Source: Streptomyces lanatus
GTDB taxonomy: Bacteria > Actinomycetota > Actinomycetes > Streptomycetales > Streptomycetaceae
Length of the DNA: 64,000 nucleotides
Direction of reading: 5' to 3'
Assembly (NCBI RefSeq): GCF_014655715.1
Contig: NZ_BNBM01000005.1
Location: 124,001 to 188,000 of the forward strand
The number at the start of each line of letters is the position of its first letter. Position 1 is the first letter of the stretch. Under the pieces are notes generated by a model. The model ran no database searches. It was not told the DNA's origin and was given only the letters and a program-made list of their open reading frames with translations. The translations under genes were made by a program, and so were the position numbers. Shown in pieces: positions 26,593-36,022 of this stretch.

Positions 26593-28170
26593 TCAGCTTC
26601 GGCGCAGCAGCCGCGTCGCCCCCGTCGCCACCGTCGTCGCCAGGACCCAGCCCAGCAGGATCATCGACGCGGCCAGCCACTGCCAGGCGCCGGTCAGCTG
26701 CCAGAACCCGACCTGGCCGAGGTCGATCACCGGAAGCAGCAGGTCCAGGGCGAACAGGGGAGGACTCCACGTCGGATGCTCACCGCCCTTGAGCGGCGGA
26801 GGGTCGGCGTAGTTGAAGGCCACCGAGCTCGCCGCCCACAGCAGCGCCATCCACACGGCCGCCCGGCCGGGCCGATAGCCGTAGGCGACCATCCAGTCCT
26901 GGAGGTACCCCCACGTCTTGGCCGCCGGCGGCAGTGTCTCGCGGCGGCGGCGCTGCTTGGCGAGCAGCACCTCGCGCGCGTCCTCGTCCTCACCGCTGTT
27001 GCGCAGTACGGCGGCCAGCCGCTCGTACGGCTCCGGGTTGTACTCGGCGGTCGCCGCGGCCACCCACGCCAGCCGCCGCGCCAGCGGGAACGGGCCGCGC
27101 GGCACGAGGTTCTCGTAGGTGAAGCCGCTCATGTGCAGCAGCCCGGGCTCCGGCCAGGCGTCCGCGCGGTCCATCAGATTGACGGTCCGCGCCCCCGACA
27201 GCACCACTCCGCCGCGCTCCGGCCGCTCCCCGAGGAAGCGCAGCTCGGGCGTCTGGATGCGGCGCAGCGACAGCTCCTGCTCGTCGGTGAAGGTGAACCG
27301 GGCCCGCTCCAGGTCGACGGCGTCCCCGAACCGCCCGTCGTCGAGGCGCACCCCGCCCTGGCACTCGAACCGCTGGATGCGCGTCCCGCGCGCGGGAGTG
27401 CGGCCGCTCAGCAGGGGGCTGCCGACGCCCGCCGGGGTCATGTAGAGCGTGCGCCCGACGGTCAGCTGCGGGGCGTTCAGCGCGAGCCGGGTGTACGGGT
27501 TGACCAGCCGGGCGCCGCGCAGGCTCAGCGACACGCCGATGCTGGCCCCGCGCAGGCTCAGCTCGCCGTGCGACTCCAGCATCTCGGCCTGGAGGTCCTG
27601 GCCGACGCTGATGCCGTCCGCGGCGATCGAGCGCCCGCTGCGGTCCCGGTAGACGGTCGCCTGGTTCAGCAGCAGATCGGTGCCGATGTGGGCGTCGGTG
27701 AGCCGTACGCCGTTGTGGAACCGGCAGCGCGGCAGATGCAGATCGCCCTCGGTGTGCACCCGGGCCGCCTCCAGGCGGGGCACCGCGCAGTCCACCAGCC
27801 GTATGGTCGTGAAGCGGGCCTCCGGCAGCAGGACCTCACGGTCGAAGCGGCAGCCGCGCATCTCGACGTACGGCTGCACGGTGCCGCCCGCGAGGTCCAT
27901 CGTGCCGATGATCCGCACGCCGGCCAGCTTCAGCGAGGACACCCGGCCGGCGAGGGCGGGCGGCCCGTCCAGGAGCAGCCAGCAGACGATACGCGCGCGT
28001 ATGGTCCGCTCCTCGCCCCAGGGATGCCCGCCGTGCGGGTCGTCGACGGCGGTGTCGCCGCTGCTCAGGTCGTACACGCTGCCGTTGCGGAAGGCCTGCC
28101 ACATGCCTATCTCGGCGGCGGTCAGATCGTCCGGCGGATCTCCGTCGCGGATGCCGGCCCCCTCGGTCAC
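26593..28170 (-). CDS. Membrane protein with pentapeptide/beta-helix-like repeats
   Basis: 525 aa. Residues ~75-330 contain regularly spaced repeats of about 20 residues (VSSLKLAGVRIIG, GDLHLPRCRFHNG, VRLTDAHIGTDLLLNQA, GELSLRGASIGVSLSLRGARL), consistent with a right-handed beta-helix. A helical segment follows (~370-430), then two or three C-terminal transmembrane helices (~432-450, 470-490, 500-520). The first residues, MTEGAGIRDGDPPDDLTAAE, are hydrophilic, so the beta-helix probably faces the cytosol. Function unknown. It is divergent from hisD with 172 bases between them. Confidence 0.8.
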   Translation of the reverse strand: MTEGAGIRDGDPPDDLTAAEIGMWQAFRNGSVYDLSSGDTAVDDPHGGHPWGEERTIRARIVCWLLLDGPPALAGRVSSLKLAGVRIIGTMDLAGGTVQPYVEMRGCRFDREVLLPEARFTTIRLVDCAVPRLEAARVHTEGDLHLPRCRFHNGVRLTDAHIGTDLLLNQATVYRDRSGRSIAADGISVGQDLQAEMLESHGELSLRGASIGVSLSLRGARLVNPYTRLALNAPQLTVGRTLYMTPAGVGSPLLSGRTPARGTRIQRFECQGGVRLDDGRFGDAVDLERARFTFTDEQELSLRRIQTPELRFLGERPERGGVVLSGARTVNLMDRADAWPEPGLLHMSGFTYENLVPRGPFPLARRLAWVAAATAEYNPEPYERLAAVLRNSGEDEDAREVLLAKQRRRRETLPPAAKTWGYLQDWMVAYGYRPGRAAVWMALLWAASSVAFNYADPPPLKGGEHPTWSPPLFALDLLLPVIDLGQVGFWQLTGAWQWLAASMILLGWVLATTVATGATRLLRRS

Positions 28171-28329
28171 GGTGCTTCCGTCCCTCTCATCTACTCGCGG
28201 GTTTAGTACAACCGTTCATGCCCGTTGAGTGACGCTCTGAACGCTAGACGTGAAGGTGATCTTCCAGGTTCCCGAGGGGTTCGTGTTCCACCCAGTGATA
28301 CGCGCGAACGACGCCGAACCCGGGTCTGA

Positions 28330-28335
28330 GAGAAT
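28330..28335 (+). promoter_or_regulatory. -10-like hexamer of the his operon
   Basis: GAGAAT lies seven bases before the hisD GTG. Compatible with a leaderless transcript; no T-box or attenuator is visible in the 172-base gap. Confidence 0.3.
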
Positions 28336-28342
28336 TGCGTAC

Positions 28343-29668
28343 GTGATCTCCCGAATCGATCTGCGCGGCGACGCCCTCCCCGAGGGCCCCGCCCTGCGCG
28401 ACCTGCTGCCCCGAGCCGACTTCGACGTCTCGGCCGCCCTGGAGAAGGTGCGTCCGATCTGCGAGGCCGTGCATCATCGGGGCGACGCGGCGTTGATCGA
28501 CTTCGCGGAGAAGTTCGACGGGGTGCGGCTGGAGCAGGTGCGGGTGCCCGCCGAGGCGCTCACCAAGGCCCTCGAAGAGCTCGACCCTGCCGTGCGCGCG
28601 GCCCTGGAGGAGTCCATCCGCCGCGCCCGTCTCGTCCACCGCGAGCAGCGCCGTACAAACCACACGACCCAGGTCGTGCCGGGCGGCTCGGTCACCGAGA
28701 AGTGGGTGCCGGTCGACCGCGTCGGGCTGTACGCGCCCGGTGGCCGTTCCGTCTACCCGTCGTCCGTGATCATGAACGTCGTCCCGGCCCAGGAGGCCGG
28801 CGTCGAGTCCATCGCGCTCGCCTCGCCCGCCCAGGCCGAGTTCGATGGCCTGCCGCACCCGACGATCCTCGCCGCGTGCGCGCTGCTCGGCGTGGACGAG
28901 GTCTACGCGGCCGGTGGTGCGACCGCCGTCGCGATGTTCGCGTACGGCACCGAGTCCTGCCCGCCCGCCAACATGGTCACCGGCCCCGGCAACATCTGGG
29001 TCGCCGCCGCCAAGCGCTACTTCACCGGCAAGATCGGCATCGACGCCGAGGCGGGCCCGACCGAGATCGCGATCCTGGCCGACGCCACCGCCGACCCGGT
29101 GCATGTCGCCTCCGACCTGATCAGCCAGGCCGAGCACGACCCGCTCGCGGCCGCCGTCCTGGTCACCGACTCCGTGGAGCTCGCGGACGCGGTGGAGAGG
29201 GAGCTGGAGCCGCAGGTCGCGGCCACCAAGCACATCGACGACCGGATCGTGCCCGCCCTCAAGGGCAGGCAGTCCGCGATCGTCCTGGTCGACGGCGTCG
29301 GCGAGGGCCTGAAGGTCGTGGACGCGTACGGCGCCGAGCACCTGGAGATCCAGACGGCCGACGCGGCCGCCGTGGCCGACCGGGTGCGCAACGCCGGAGC
29401 GATCTTCATCGGGCCCTGGGCGCCGGTCTCCCTCGGCGACTACGCCGCCGGGTCCAACCACGTGCTGCCCACCGGCGGCTGCGCCTGCCACTCCTCGGGC
29501 CTGTCCGTCCAGTCCTTCCTGCGCGGCATCCACATCGTCGACTACACGAAGGACGCGCTGGCCGAGGTCGCGCATCACGTGGTGACGCTGGCGGAGGCGG
29601 AGGACCTGCCCGCGCACGGCGCGGCGGTCAAGGCGAGGTTCGGCTGGAAGGTACCCGGAAGCAAGTGA
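28343..29668 (+). CDS. hisD: Histidinol dehydrogenase
   Basis: 441 aa zinc enzyme for the last two steps of histidine synthesis, oxidising L-histidinol via histidinal to histidine with NAD. Conserved blocks: [54 protein letters not shown], the family signature [14 protein letters not shown] and the catalytic EHLEIQ histidine. GTG 28343 gives the usual ISRIDLRG start; the longer frame from 28250 runs through the promoter. First gene of an eight-gene operon; its TGA overlaps the GTG of hisC. Confidence 0.97.
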   Translation: MISRIDLRGDALPEGPALRDLLPRADFDVSAALEKVRPICEAVHHRGDAALIDFAEKFDGVRLEQVRVPAEALTKALEELDPAVRAALEESIRRARLVHREQRRTNHTTQVVPGGSVTEKWVPVDRVGLYAPGGRSVYPSSVIMNVVPAQEAGVESIALASPAQAEFDGLPHPTILAACALLGVDEVYAAGGATAVAMFAYGTESCPPANMVTGPGNIWVAAAKRYFTGKIGIDAEAGPTEIAILADATADPVHVASDLISQAEHDPLAAAVLVTDSVELADAVERELEPQVAATKHIDDRIVPALKGRQSAIVLVDGVGEGLKVVDAYGAEHLEIQTADAAAVADRVRNAGAIFIGPWAPVSLGDYAAGSNHVLPTGGCACHSSGLSVQSFLRGIHIVDYTKDALAEVAHHVVTLAEAEDLPAHGAAVKARFGWKVPGSK

Positions 29669-30771
29669 CTGGCATCGACGATCTCCCCGTACGGGACGAG
29701 CTGCGCGGCAAGTCCCCCTACGGCGCGCCCCAGTTGGACGTCCCCGTACGGCTGAACACCAACGAGAACCCCTACCCGCTGCCCGAGCCGCTGGTCGAGC
29801 GGATCGCCGAGCGCGTCCGCGAGGCGGCCCGCGACCTCAACCGCTACCCGGACCGGGACGCGGTGGAGCTGCGCACCCAGCTCGCGAAGTACCTGACGGA
29901 CACGTCCGGTCACCAGGTCGGGCTCGCCAATGTGTGGGCCGCGAACGGCTCCAACGAGGTCATCCAGCAGCTGCTGCAGACCTTCGGCGGACCCGGCCGT
30001 ACGGCGATCGGCTTCGAGCCGTCGTACTCGATGCACGGGCTGATCTCCCGGGGCACCGGCACGGGCTGGATCTCCGGCCCGCGCAACGACGACTTCACGA
30101 TCGACGTCGAAGCCGCCACGAAGGCGATCGCCGAGCACCGCCCCGACGTCGTGTTCATCACCACCCCCAACAACCCCACCGGCAACGCCGTCCCGCGCGA
30201 GACCGTCCTCGCGCTGTACGAGGCCGCGCAGGCCGCCAAGCCGTCGATGGTCGTCGTCGACGAGGCGTACATCGAGTTCAGCCACGGCGACTCGCTGCTG
30301 CCGCTGCTCGAAGGCCGGCCGAATCTCGTCGTCTCCCGGACGATGTCGAAGGCCTTCGGGGCGGCGGGGCTGAGGCTCGGCTATCTCGCGGCGCACCCCG
30401 CCGTGGTCGACGCCGTCCAGCTCGTACGGCTGCCGTACCACCTGTCGGCCGTCACCCAGGCGACCGCCCTGGCCGCCCTGGAGCACACCGACACGCTGCT
30501 GAAGTACGTCGAGCAGCTGAAGTCCGAGCGGGACCGGCTGGTCGCCGAACTGCGGGCGGCCGGGTACGACGTCGTGGAGTCGGACGCGAACTTCGTGCAG
30601 TTCGGGCGGTTCGAGGACTCGCACACGACCTGGCAGCAGATCCTCGACCGGGGTGTCCTGGTCCGGGACAACGGCATTCCGGGCTGGCTGCGGGTGTCCG
30701 CAGGAACTCCCGAAGAGAACGACGCGTTCCTCGACGCGGTACGTGAAATCAAGAAGGAGCAGAGCGCATGA
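29665..30771 (+). CDS. hisC: Histidinol-phosphate aminotransferase
   Basis: 368 aa PLP-dependent fold-type I aminotransferase that makes histidinol phosphate from imidazole-acetol phosphate and glutamate. Motifs: [49 protein letters not shown] and the PLP lysine in [17 protein letters not shown]. The GTG start overlaps the hisD stop by four bases and its own TGA overlaps the hisB ATG, so three genes are translationally coupled. Confidence 0.97.
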   Translation: MTGIDDLPVRDELRGKSPYGAPQLDVPVRLNTNENPYPLPEPLVERIAERVREAARDLNRYPDRDAVELRTQLAKYLTDTSGHQVGLANVWAANGSNEVIQQLLQTFGGPGRTAIGFEPSYSMHGLISRGTGTGWISGPRNDDFTIDVEAATKAIAEHRPDVVFITTPNNPTGNAVPRETVLALYEAAQAAKPSMVVVDEAYIEFSHGDSLLPLLEGRPNLVVSRTMSKAFGAAGLRLGYLAAHPAVVDAVQLVRLPYHLSAVTQATALAALEHTDTLLKYVEQLKSERDRLVAELRAAGYDVVESDANFVQFGRFEDSHTTWQQILDRGVLVRDNGIPGWLRVSAGTPEENDAFLDAVREIKKEQSA

Positions 30772-31361
30772 ACCGCGTAGGACGCGTGGAGCGAGTGACG
30801 AAGGAGACCTCGGTCCTCGTCGAGATCAACCTCGACGGCACGGGCCAGGTCGATGTGGCGACCGGCGTCGGCTTCTACGACCACATGCTCGACCAGCTCG
30901 GCCGGCACGGTCTGTTCGACCTGACCGTGAAGACCGAGGGCGATCTGCACATCGACTCCCACCACACCATCGAGGACACCGCCCTCGCGCTGGGCGCCGC
31001 CTTCAAGCAGGCCCTCGGCGACAAGGTGGGGATCTACCGCTTCGGCAACTGCACGGTCCCGCTGGACGAGTCCCTCGCCCAGGTCACCGTCGACCTGTCC
31101 GGCCGCCCGTACCTCGTGCACACCGAGCCCGAGAAGATGGCGCCGATGATCGGCGAGTACGACACCACGATGACCCGGCACATCCTGGAGTCCTTCGTCG
31201 CCCAGGCCCAGATCGCGCTGCACGTGCACGTGCCGTACGGGCGCAACGCCCACCACATCGTGGAGTGCCAGTTCAAGGCGCTGGCGCGGGCCCTGCGGTA
31301 CGCGAGCGAGAAGGACCCGCGCGCCGCCGGCATCCTGCCTTCCACGAAGGGCGCGCTGTGA
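30768..31361 (+). CDS. hisB: Imidazoleglycerol-phosphate dehydratase
   Basis: 197 aa monofunctional dehydratase acting at the sixth step of the pathway; there is no fused HisN-type phosphatase domain as in enterobacteria. The Mn-binding histidine motifs are [24 protein letters not shown] and [10 protein letters not shown]. It starts with an ATGA overlap to hisC and ends in a GTGA overlap with the small membrane protein gene. Confidence 0.97.
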   Translation: MNRVGRVERVTKETSVLVEINLDGTGQVDVATGVGFYDHMLDQLGRHGLFDLTVKTEGDLHIDSHHTIEDTALALGAAFKQALGDKVGIYRFGNCTVPLDESLAQVTVDLSGRPYLVHTEPEKMAPMIGEYDTTMTRHILESFVAQAQIALHVHVPYGRNAHHIVECQFKALARALRYASEKDPRAAGILPSTKGAL

Positions 31362-31522
31362 ACGGGCTGTCCACCGTCCTGATCGTCGTCGGCCTCTTCC
31401 TGGTCGGCGGCATCATCTCCTTCGCCAAGCAGGGGATGCCGAAGAGCCTCATCACGTTGCTCTCCATAGGCGCCGCGATGTGTCTCGTCGCGGGCGTCCT
31501 GAGGCTGGAGGTGTGGAATTGA
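31358..31522 (+). CDS. 54-aa membrane protein inside the his operon
   Basis: Two predicted transmembrane helices (residues ~4-22 and ~32-49) with a short QGMPKS loop; ends RLEVWN. The frame is sandwiched between hisB and hisH with 4-base overlaps on both sides (GTGA at the start, TTGA at the end). That strongly indicates a real, coupled gene rather than a spacer. It has no known role in histidine synthesis. I recall an unassigned small ORF at this position in the S. coelicolor his cluster. Confidence 0.85.
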   Translation: MNGLSTVLIVVGLFLVGGIISFAKQGMPKSLITLLSIGAAMCLVAGVLRLEVWN

Positions 31523-32157
31523 CGACCAAGAGCGTCGTGGTCTTCGACTACGGCTTCGGCAATGTGAGGTCGGCCGAACGGGCTCTCGCGCGCGCGGGCG
31601 CGAATGTCGAGATCACCCGTGACTTCGACAAGGCCATGAACGCCGACGGCCTGCTGGTGCCGGGCGTCGGTGCCTTCGCGGCCTGCATGAAGGGGCTCAC
31701 CGAGGCCCGCGGCGACTGGATCATCGACCGCCGGCTGTCCGGCGGACGCCCCGTGATGGGCATCTGCGTCGGCATGCAGATCCTGTTCGCGCGCGGCATC
31801 GAGCACGGCGTCGAGACCGAGGGCCTCGGCGAGTGGCCGGGTTCGGTGGAGCCGTTGCAGGCCGAGGTCGTGCCCCACATGGGCTGGAACACGGTGGAGG
31901 CACCGGGCGACTCCGAGCTGTTCGCCGGCCTGGACGCCGACGCGCGCTACTACTTCGTGCACTCCTACGCCGTCCACGACTGGACGCTGGAGATCCACAA
32001 CCCGACGATGACCGCGCCCAGGGTCACCTTCTCGACGCACGGCAAGCCCTTCGTGGCCGCCGTGGAGAACGGCGCCCTGTGGGCCACCCAGTTCCACCCC
32101 GAGAAGTCCGGCGACGCCGGAGCGCAGCTCCTCACCAACTGGATCGGAACCCTGTAG
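31519..32157 (+). CDS. hisH: Imidazole glycerol phosphate synthase, glutamine amidotransferase subunit
   Basis: 212 aa class I glutaminase that supplies ammonia to HisF. Opening [13 protein letters not shown], oxyanion loop PGVGAF, nucleophile GICVGMQ (Cys ~83) and the His/Glu dyad in [12 protein letters not shown] at 31519 is the best start: GGAGG lies seven bases upstream and TTGA overlaps the stop of the membrane protein. GTG 31513 would leave one base of spacing. A rare TTG start in a coupled position. Confidence 0.95.
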   Translation: MTTKSVVVFDYGFGNVRSAERALARAGANVEITRDFDKAMNADGLLVPGVGAFAACMKGLTEARGDWIIDRRLSGGRPVMGICVGMQILFARGIEHGVETEGLGEWPGSVEPLQAEVVPHMGWNTVEAPGDSELFAGLDADARYYFVHSYAVHDWTLEIHNPTMTAPRVTFSTHGKPFVAAVENGALWATQFHPEKSGDAGAQLLTNWIGTL

Positions 32158-32161
32158 AGAC

Positions 32162-32887
32162 ATGGCCAAGCTCGAACTCCTCCCCGCCGTCGACGTCCGC
32201 GACGGCCAGGCCGTGCGCCTCGTGCACGGCGAGTCCGGCACCGAGACCTCCTACGGCTCCCCGCTGGAGGCCGCCCTGGCCTGGCAGCGCTCCGGCGCCG
32301 AGTGGCTGCACCTCGTCGACCTGGACGCCGCGTTCGGCACCGGCGACAACCGTGAGCTGATCGCCGAGGTCGCGAAGGCCATGGACATCAAGGTCGAGCT
32401 GTCCGGCGGCATCCGCGACGATGCCTCCCTCGCCGCCGCGCTCGCGACCGGCTGCACGCGCGTGAACCTCGGCACGGCCGCCCTGGAGACCCCCGACTGG
32501 GTCGCCAAGGTCATCGCCGAGCACGGCGACAAGATCGCGGTGGGCCTGGACGTACGGGGCACCACGCTGCGCGGCCGCGGCTGGACCCGCGACGGCGGCG
32601 ACCTCTACGAGACGCTGGAGCGCCTCAACAGCGAGGGCTGCGCCCGTTACGTCGTCACCGACATCGCCAAGGACGGCACCCTCCAGGGCCCCAACCTGGA
32701 GCTCCTGAAGAACGTCTGCGCGGCGACCGACCGCCCGGTCGTGGCCTCCGGTGGCGTCTCGTCCCTGGACGACCTCCGCGCCATCGCCGAGCTGGTACCC
32801 CTCGGTGTCGAGGGCTCCATCGTCGGGAAGGCCCTGTACGCGAAGGCGTTCACCCTGGAAGAGGCCTTGGAGGCTGTGTCGTCATGA
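32162..32887 (+). CDS. priA: Bifunctional HisA/TrpF isomerase PriA
   Basis: 241 aa (beta/alpha)8 barrel that isomerises both ProFAR (histidine pathway) and PRA (tryptophan pathway). The catalytic pair is Asp11 in [10 protein letters not shown] and Asp130 in AVGLDVRGT, at exactly the positions described for actinobacterial PriA. No separate trpF exists in the trp region here, which supports the dual role and links the two clusters functionally. It starts four bases after the hisH stop and ends in an ATGA overlap with the ridA-like gene. Confidence 0.95.
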   Translation: MAKLELLPAVDVRDGQAVRLVHGESGTETSYGSPLEAALAWQRSGAEWLHLVDLDAAFGTGDNRELIAEVAKAMDIKVELSGGIRDDASLAAALATGCTRVNLGTAALETPDWVAKVIAEHGDKIAVGLDVRGTTLRGRGWTRDGGDLYETLERLNSEGCARYVVTDIAKDGTLQGPNLELLKNVCAATDRPVVASGGVSSLDDLRAIAELVPLGVEGSIVGKALYAKAFTLEEALEAVSS

Positions 32888-33288
32888 GGTCCGATGCCGT
32901 ACGGCGTGTGCAGAGCGGAAGTCCCTGGGAAGAGTCCTTCGGTTTCGCACGCGCCGTCGCGGCGGGCGACCGCGTCCTGGTGGCGGGCACCACGTCCTTC
33001 AAGGGGCGGGTGCTGTACGGCGAGGGCGACCCGTACGAGCAGGCCAAGGTGGCCTTCACCGGCGCCCTTGAGGCGATCGCCGAGTTCGGGCTCGGCCCCG
33101 AGTCGGTGATACGGACCCGGATGTACCTGAGCCATCAGCGGGACGTCGACGAGGTGGCCCGGGCCCACAAGGAGCTCTTCGACGCCGTACGCCCCGCCGC
33201 GACCCTGCTGGTCGTCGAGGGCTTCGTCGACCCGCGCATCCTGGTCGAAGTAGAGCTAGAGGCATACAGAGGAGCCGTGGATTCATGA
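32884..33288 (+). CDS. RidA-family (YjgF/YER057c/UK114) protein
   Basis: 134 aa small trimeric-fold protein. Family blocks [15 protein letters not shown], the conserved arginine in [19 protein letters not shown] and the terminal [12 protein letters not shown] are present. Classical RidA deaminates reactive enamines/imines; the Rid subfamily here is not certain. It is coupled to priA by an ATGA overlap and to hisF by another, so it is an integral part of the his operon, perhaps clearing reactive intermediates. Confidence 0.9.
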   Translation: MRSDAVRRVQSGSPWEESFGFARAVAAGDRVLVAGTTSFKGRVLYGEGDPYEQAKVAFTGALEAIAEFGLGPESVIRTRMYLSHQRDVDEVARAHKELFDAVRPAATLLVVEGFVDPRILVEVELEAYRGAVDS

Positions 33289-34040
33289 CCCTGGCGGTCC
33301 GAGTCATCCCCTGCCTGGACGTGGACAACGGCCGGGTCGTCAAGGGCGTCAACTTCCAGAACCTGCGCGACGCGGGCGACCCCGTCGAGATGGCCAAGGT
33401 GTACGACGCCGAGGGCGCCGACGAGCTGACGTTCCTGGACATCACCGCCTCGTCGGGCAACCGCGAGACGACGTACGACGTGGTGCGCCGCACCGCCGAG
33501 CAGGTCTTCATCCCGCTGACCGTCGGCGGCGGCGTCCGCACGGCCGAGGACGTGGACAAGCTGCTGCGCGCGGGCGCCGACAAGGTGGGGGTCAATACGG
33601 CCGCCATCGCCCGCCCGGACCTGATCCGGGAGATCGCCGAGCGGTTCGGGCGGCAGGTACTGGTGCTGTCGGTCGACGCCCGCCGCACGCCCGAGGGCAC
33701 CTTCGAGGTCACCACCCACGGTGGCCGCAAGGGCACCGGCATCGACGCCGTCGAGTGGGCGCACCGCGCGGCCGAGCTGGGCGCGGGCGAGATCCTGCTC
33801 AACTCGATGGACGCGGACGGCACCAAGGACGGCTACGACCTGGAGATGATCCAGGCCGTACGCAAGCATGTGACGGTCCCGGTGATCGCCTCCGGCGGCG
33901 CCGGGCGGCTCGCCGACTTCGCCCCGGCCGTGGAGGCGGGCGCGGACGCGGTGCTCGCGGCCTCGGTGTTCCACTTCGGGGATCTGCGGATCGGCGAGGT
34001 GAAGGACGCGCTGCGGGGGGCGGGACACCCCGTCCGGTGA
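33285..34040 (+). CDS. hisF: Imidazole glycerol phosphate synthase, cyclase subunit
   Basis: 251 aa (beta/alpha)8 barrel that joins ammonia from HisH to PRFAR, giving imidazole glycerol phosphate and AICAR. Catalytic aspartates: Asp12 in IPCLDVDNG and Asp131 in LSVDARR; phosphate loops LTVGGGVRT and ASGGAGR. Last gene of the his operon, overlapping the ridA-like stop by four bases and followed by a terminator. Confidence 0.97.
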   Translation: MTLAVRVIPCLDVDNGRVVKGVNFQNLRDAGDPVEMAKVYDAEGADELTFLDITASSGNRETTYDVVRRTAEQVFIPLTVGGGVRTAEDVDKLLRAGADKVGVNTAAIARPDLIREIAERFGRQVLVLSVDARRTPEGTFEVTTHGGRKGTGIDAVEWAHRAAELGAGEILLNSMDADGTKDGYDLEMIQAVRKHVTVPVIASGGAGRLADFAPAVEAGADAVLAASVFHFGDLRIGEVKDALRGAGHPVR

Positions 34041-34050
34041 CATCTGTGTG

Positions 34051-34087
34051 AGCCCCGGCCGGGACTTCGGTTCCAGTGGCCGGGGCT
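34051..34087 (+). terminator. his operon terminator
   Basis: Inverted repeat AGCCCCGGCC (34051-34060) with GGCCGGGGCT (34078-34087), 17-base loop, 11 bases after the hisF stop; followed by TCC rather than a long U-run. Confidence 0.8.
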
Positions 34088-34104
34088 TCCTCATGGAGAG
34101 ATGC

Positions 34105-34146
34105 GAAAGAGAAGTTGCGCAAAATCTATTGTGCAATTTTTCTTTC
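34105..34146. promoter_or_regulatory. Operator-like dyad upstream of the ArsR-type gene
   Basis: 18-base arms (34105-34122 and 34129-34146) around a 6-base centre; 15 of 18 positions pair and the mismatches are all transitions. The core is TTGCGCAA-n6-TTGTGCAA. The right arm overlaps the -35 hexamer, so binding should block the promoter. The likely ligand is the ArsR-type product itself. Confidence 0.7.
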
Positions 34147-34157
34147 GTATCTACGCT
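34129..34157 (+). promoter_or_regulatory. Promoter of the ArsR-type gene (leaderless)
   Basis: TTGTGC (34129-34134), 17-base spacer, TACGCT (34152-34157). The start site would fall at 34163-34165, that is, on the ATG at 34164. Confidence 0.65.
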
Positions 34158-34163
34158 GAGGGC

Positions 34164-34754
34164 ATGACGGACAAGGAGAGGGACCGCAGGATCACCGACC
34201 TGGGCACGCTCAAGGCGCTCGCCCACCCCCTGCGGATGAACCTGCTCAGAGCACTGACCATCGCCCGCGTCGCCACGGCCTCCCAGCTCGCCGAACAAGT
34301 CGACGAAGCGGTCTCACTGGTCAGCTACCACCTGCGCAAACTCGCCGAGCACGGACTCGTCGAGGAGGCCGAGCCACAGAGCGCCGACGGCCGGGAGCGC
34401 TGGTGGCAGCCCGCCTCGGACGGGGTGAGCATCCGCGACGAGGACTTCCGCGACGCCCCCGAGAAGGCCGCCGCCCACACGGCGGCCAGCAGGCTCTTCG
34501 CACAGCAGCGGACCGACGCCTACCGGCGCTGGCTCGACGAACGCACCCACTGGGGCCCCGAGTGGAACCGGGCCGCCACCTCCTCCGAGTCCAGCCTGCG
34601 GCTCACGGCGGACGAACTGGCCGAGCTGAACAAGGACATGCTCGCCCTGCTGCGGAGCTACGACGAGCGCGGCAGGGCCGCCGACGCCGCCGGTGACAGC
34701 GAGGGCCGCGAGAACGTCGCGGTGCACACGTACACCTTCCCGTTCCGCGCCTGA
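34164..34754 (+). CDS. ArsR-type winged-helix transcriptional regulator
   Basis: 196 aa. The helix-turn-helix is in the first ~80 residues: LKALAHPLRMNLLRAL, then ATASQLAEQVDEAVSLVSYHLRKLAEHGLVEEA. The longer C-terminal part has the WW-containing beta-wing (RERWWQPASDG) and helices, as in the HTH_20/YdfF-like ArsR branch, without a metal-binding Cys motif. It probably represses itself and the downstream MFS exporter. ATG 34164 is preferred to the 34101 frame because the promoter puts the transcript start there. Confidence 0.9.
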   Translation: MTDKERDRRITDLGTLKALAHPLRMNLLRALTIARVATASQLAEQVDEAVSLVSYHLRKLAEHGLVEEAEPQSADGRERWWQPASDGVSIRDEDFRDAPEKAAAHTAASRLFAQQRTDAYRRWLDERTHWGPEWNRAATSSESSLRLTADELAELNKDMLALLRSYDERGRAADAAGDSEGRENVAVHTYTFPFRA

Positions 34755-34768
34755 GAGGACCCACACCT

Positions 34769-36019
34769 GTGACCGCCACGCTCATGGCACCGGCCGATGT
34801 CGTCGAACGCCCCGCCCACCGCGACCCCAACGTGCTGCGCTGGCTCGCCGCCTACACCGCCTCGATGATGGGCGACAGCGTCTACTACATCGCCCTGTCC
34901 TGGGCGGCCGTCCAGGCCGGATCGCCCTCGCAGGCCGGAGTGGTCATGGCGGTGAGCGCGCTGCCCCGAGCCCTGCTGATGCTCGTCGGGGGAGTGATCG
35001 CCGACCGGCTGGGGCCGCGCAGGGTCGTGATAGGCAGCGACGCGGTCCGCTGCGCGGCCGTGCTCGCGGTGGCGGCGCTCCTGTTCGTCACCACTCCCGG
35101 ACTGTGGCCGCTGGCCCTGCTCGCCCTCGTCTTCGGCACGGTCGACGCCGTGTTCATGCCGGCCGTGGGGGCGCTGCCCGCGCGCGTGACGAGCCGCGGA
35201 CAGCTCGCGCGCGTACAGGGCATGCGTGGCCTCGGCATTCGCTTCGCGAGTGTGCTCGGCGGCCCCCTCGGCGGGCTCGCCGTGGCGGTCGGGGGCGCAT
35301 CGGCCGCGTTCACCCTGTCAGGGCTGCTGATCGCCGTGTCGGTGCCGCTGCTGGTCTTCGTACGGGTTCGGGAGTTGCCCGCCGACGACAGGCCCACCGC
35401 CCGGGCCGGCACCGCCTGGAGCGACCTGACCGCCGGGCTCGGCTACATCCGCCGCCACCGCGTCCTCGCCCCGCTGATGCTGGCCATCGCCCTCGGTGAC
35501 CTAGGCTTCGTCGGCCCGCTCAACGTCGGGCTCACCCTCCTCGCCGACGAACGCGGCTGGGGCGCCGCCGGGATGGGCTCGGTGCTCGCCGGGTTCGGTG
35601 TCGGCGCGGGTGCCGCCTCCCTGCTGCTCACCGTGCGCGGGCGGCTGCCGCACGCCGGGCAGGTCGCGGCGTACGCCATCCTCGCGGGCTCGGTCGCGAT
35701 CGGTGCCCTCGCCTTCGTCCCGAGTGTCGTCGCGGCCGTCGCCGTGGCCCTGCTCATCGGACTGCTCGCCGGGCTCAGCGGCGCGATGTGCGGCGCCCTG
35801 CTCCAGACCCAGGCCGACCCCGCGTACCTGGGCCGCGTCACCGCCGTCTCCTCGCTGGTCAGCCTCGGCTTCGCACCGCTGAGCATGCCGCTGTCCGCCG
35901 CGGCCATCGGCATCTGGGGCACAGGACCGGTCTTCGTCGCCAGCGCGACCGTGTGCGGGCTCGGCGGGGTCGTCGTCCTGTGGGTACGGGACCTGCGCCG
36001 CGCCGAACTCCCCGAGTGA
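34769..36019 (+). CDS. MFS transporter (probable exporter)
   Basis: 416 aa with 12 hydrophobic segments. The motif-A-like loop GGVIADRLGPRRVVIGSD follows helix 2 and a second copy follows in the C-terminal half. Similar proteins are labelled enterobactin-exporter/EntS-type or macrolide-efflux MFS. GTG start 14 bases after the ArsR-type stop, with GAGAGGA upstream, so a two-gene regulator-exporter operon. Substrate unknown, perhaps the ligand of the regulator. Confidence 0.9.
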   Translation: MTATLMAPADVVERPAHRDPNVLRWLAAYTASMMGDSVYYIALSWAAVQAGSPSQAGVVMAVSALPRALLMLVGGVIADRLGPRRVVIGSDAVRCAAVLAVAALLFVTTPGLWPLALLALVFGTVDAVFMPAVGALPARVTSRGQLARVQGMRGLGIRFASVLGGPLGGLAVAVGGASAAFTLSGLLIAVSVPLLVFVRVRELPADDRPTARAGTAWSDLTAGLGYIRRHRVLAPLMLAIALGDLGFVGPLNVGLTLLADERGWGAAGMGSVLAGFGVGAGAASLLLTVRGRLPHAGQVAAYAILAGSVAIGALAFVPSVVAAVAVALLIGLLAGLSGAMCGALLQTQADPAYLGRVTAVSSLVSLGFAPLSMPLSAAAIGIWGTGPVFVASATVCGLGGVVVLWVRDLRRAELPE

Positions 36020-36022
36020 CCC

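Noticed and set aside
28702-30771. 689-aa frame continuing from hisD into hisC
   Set aside because: The first 320 codons are the +1 shadow of hisD; hisC begins at GTG 29665, overlapping the hisD stop.
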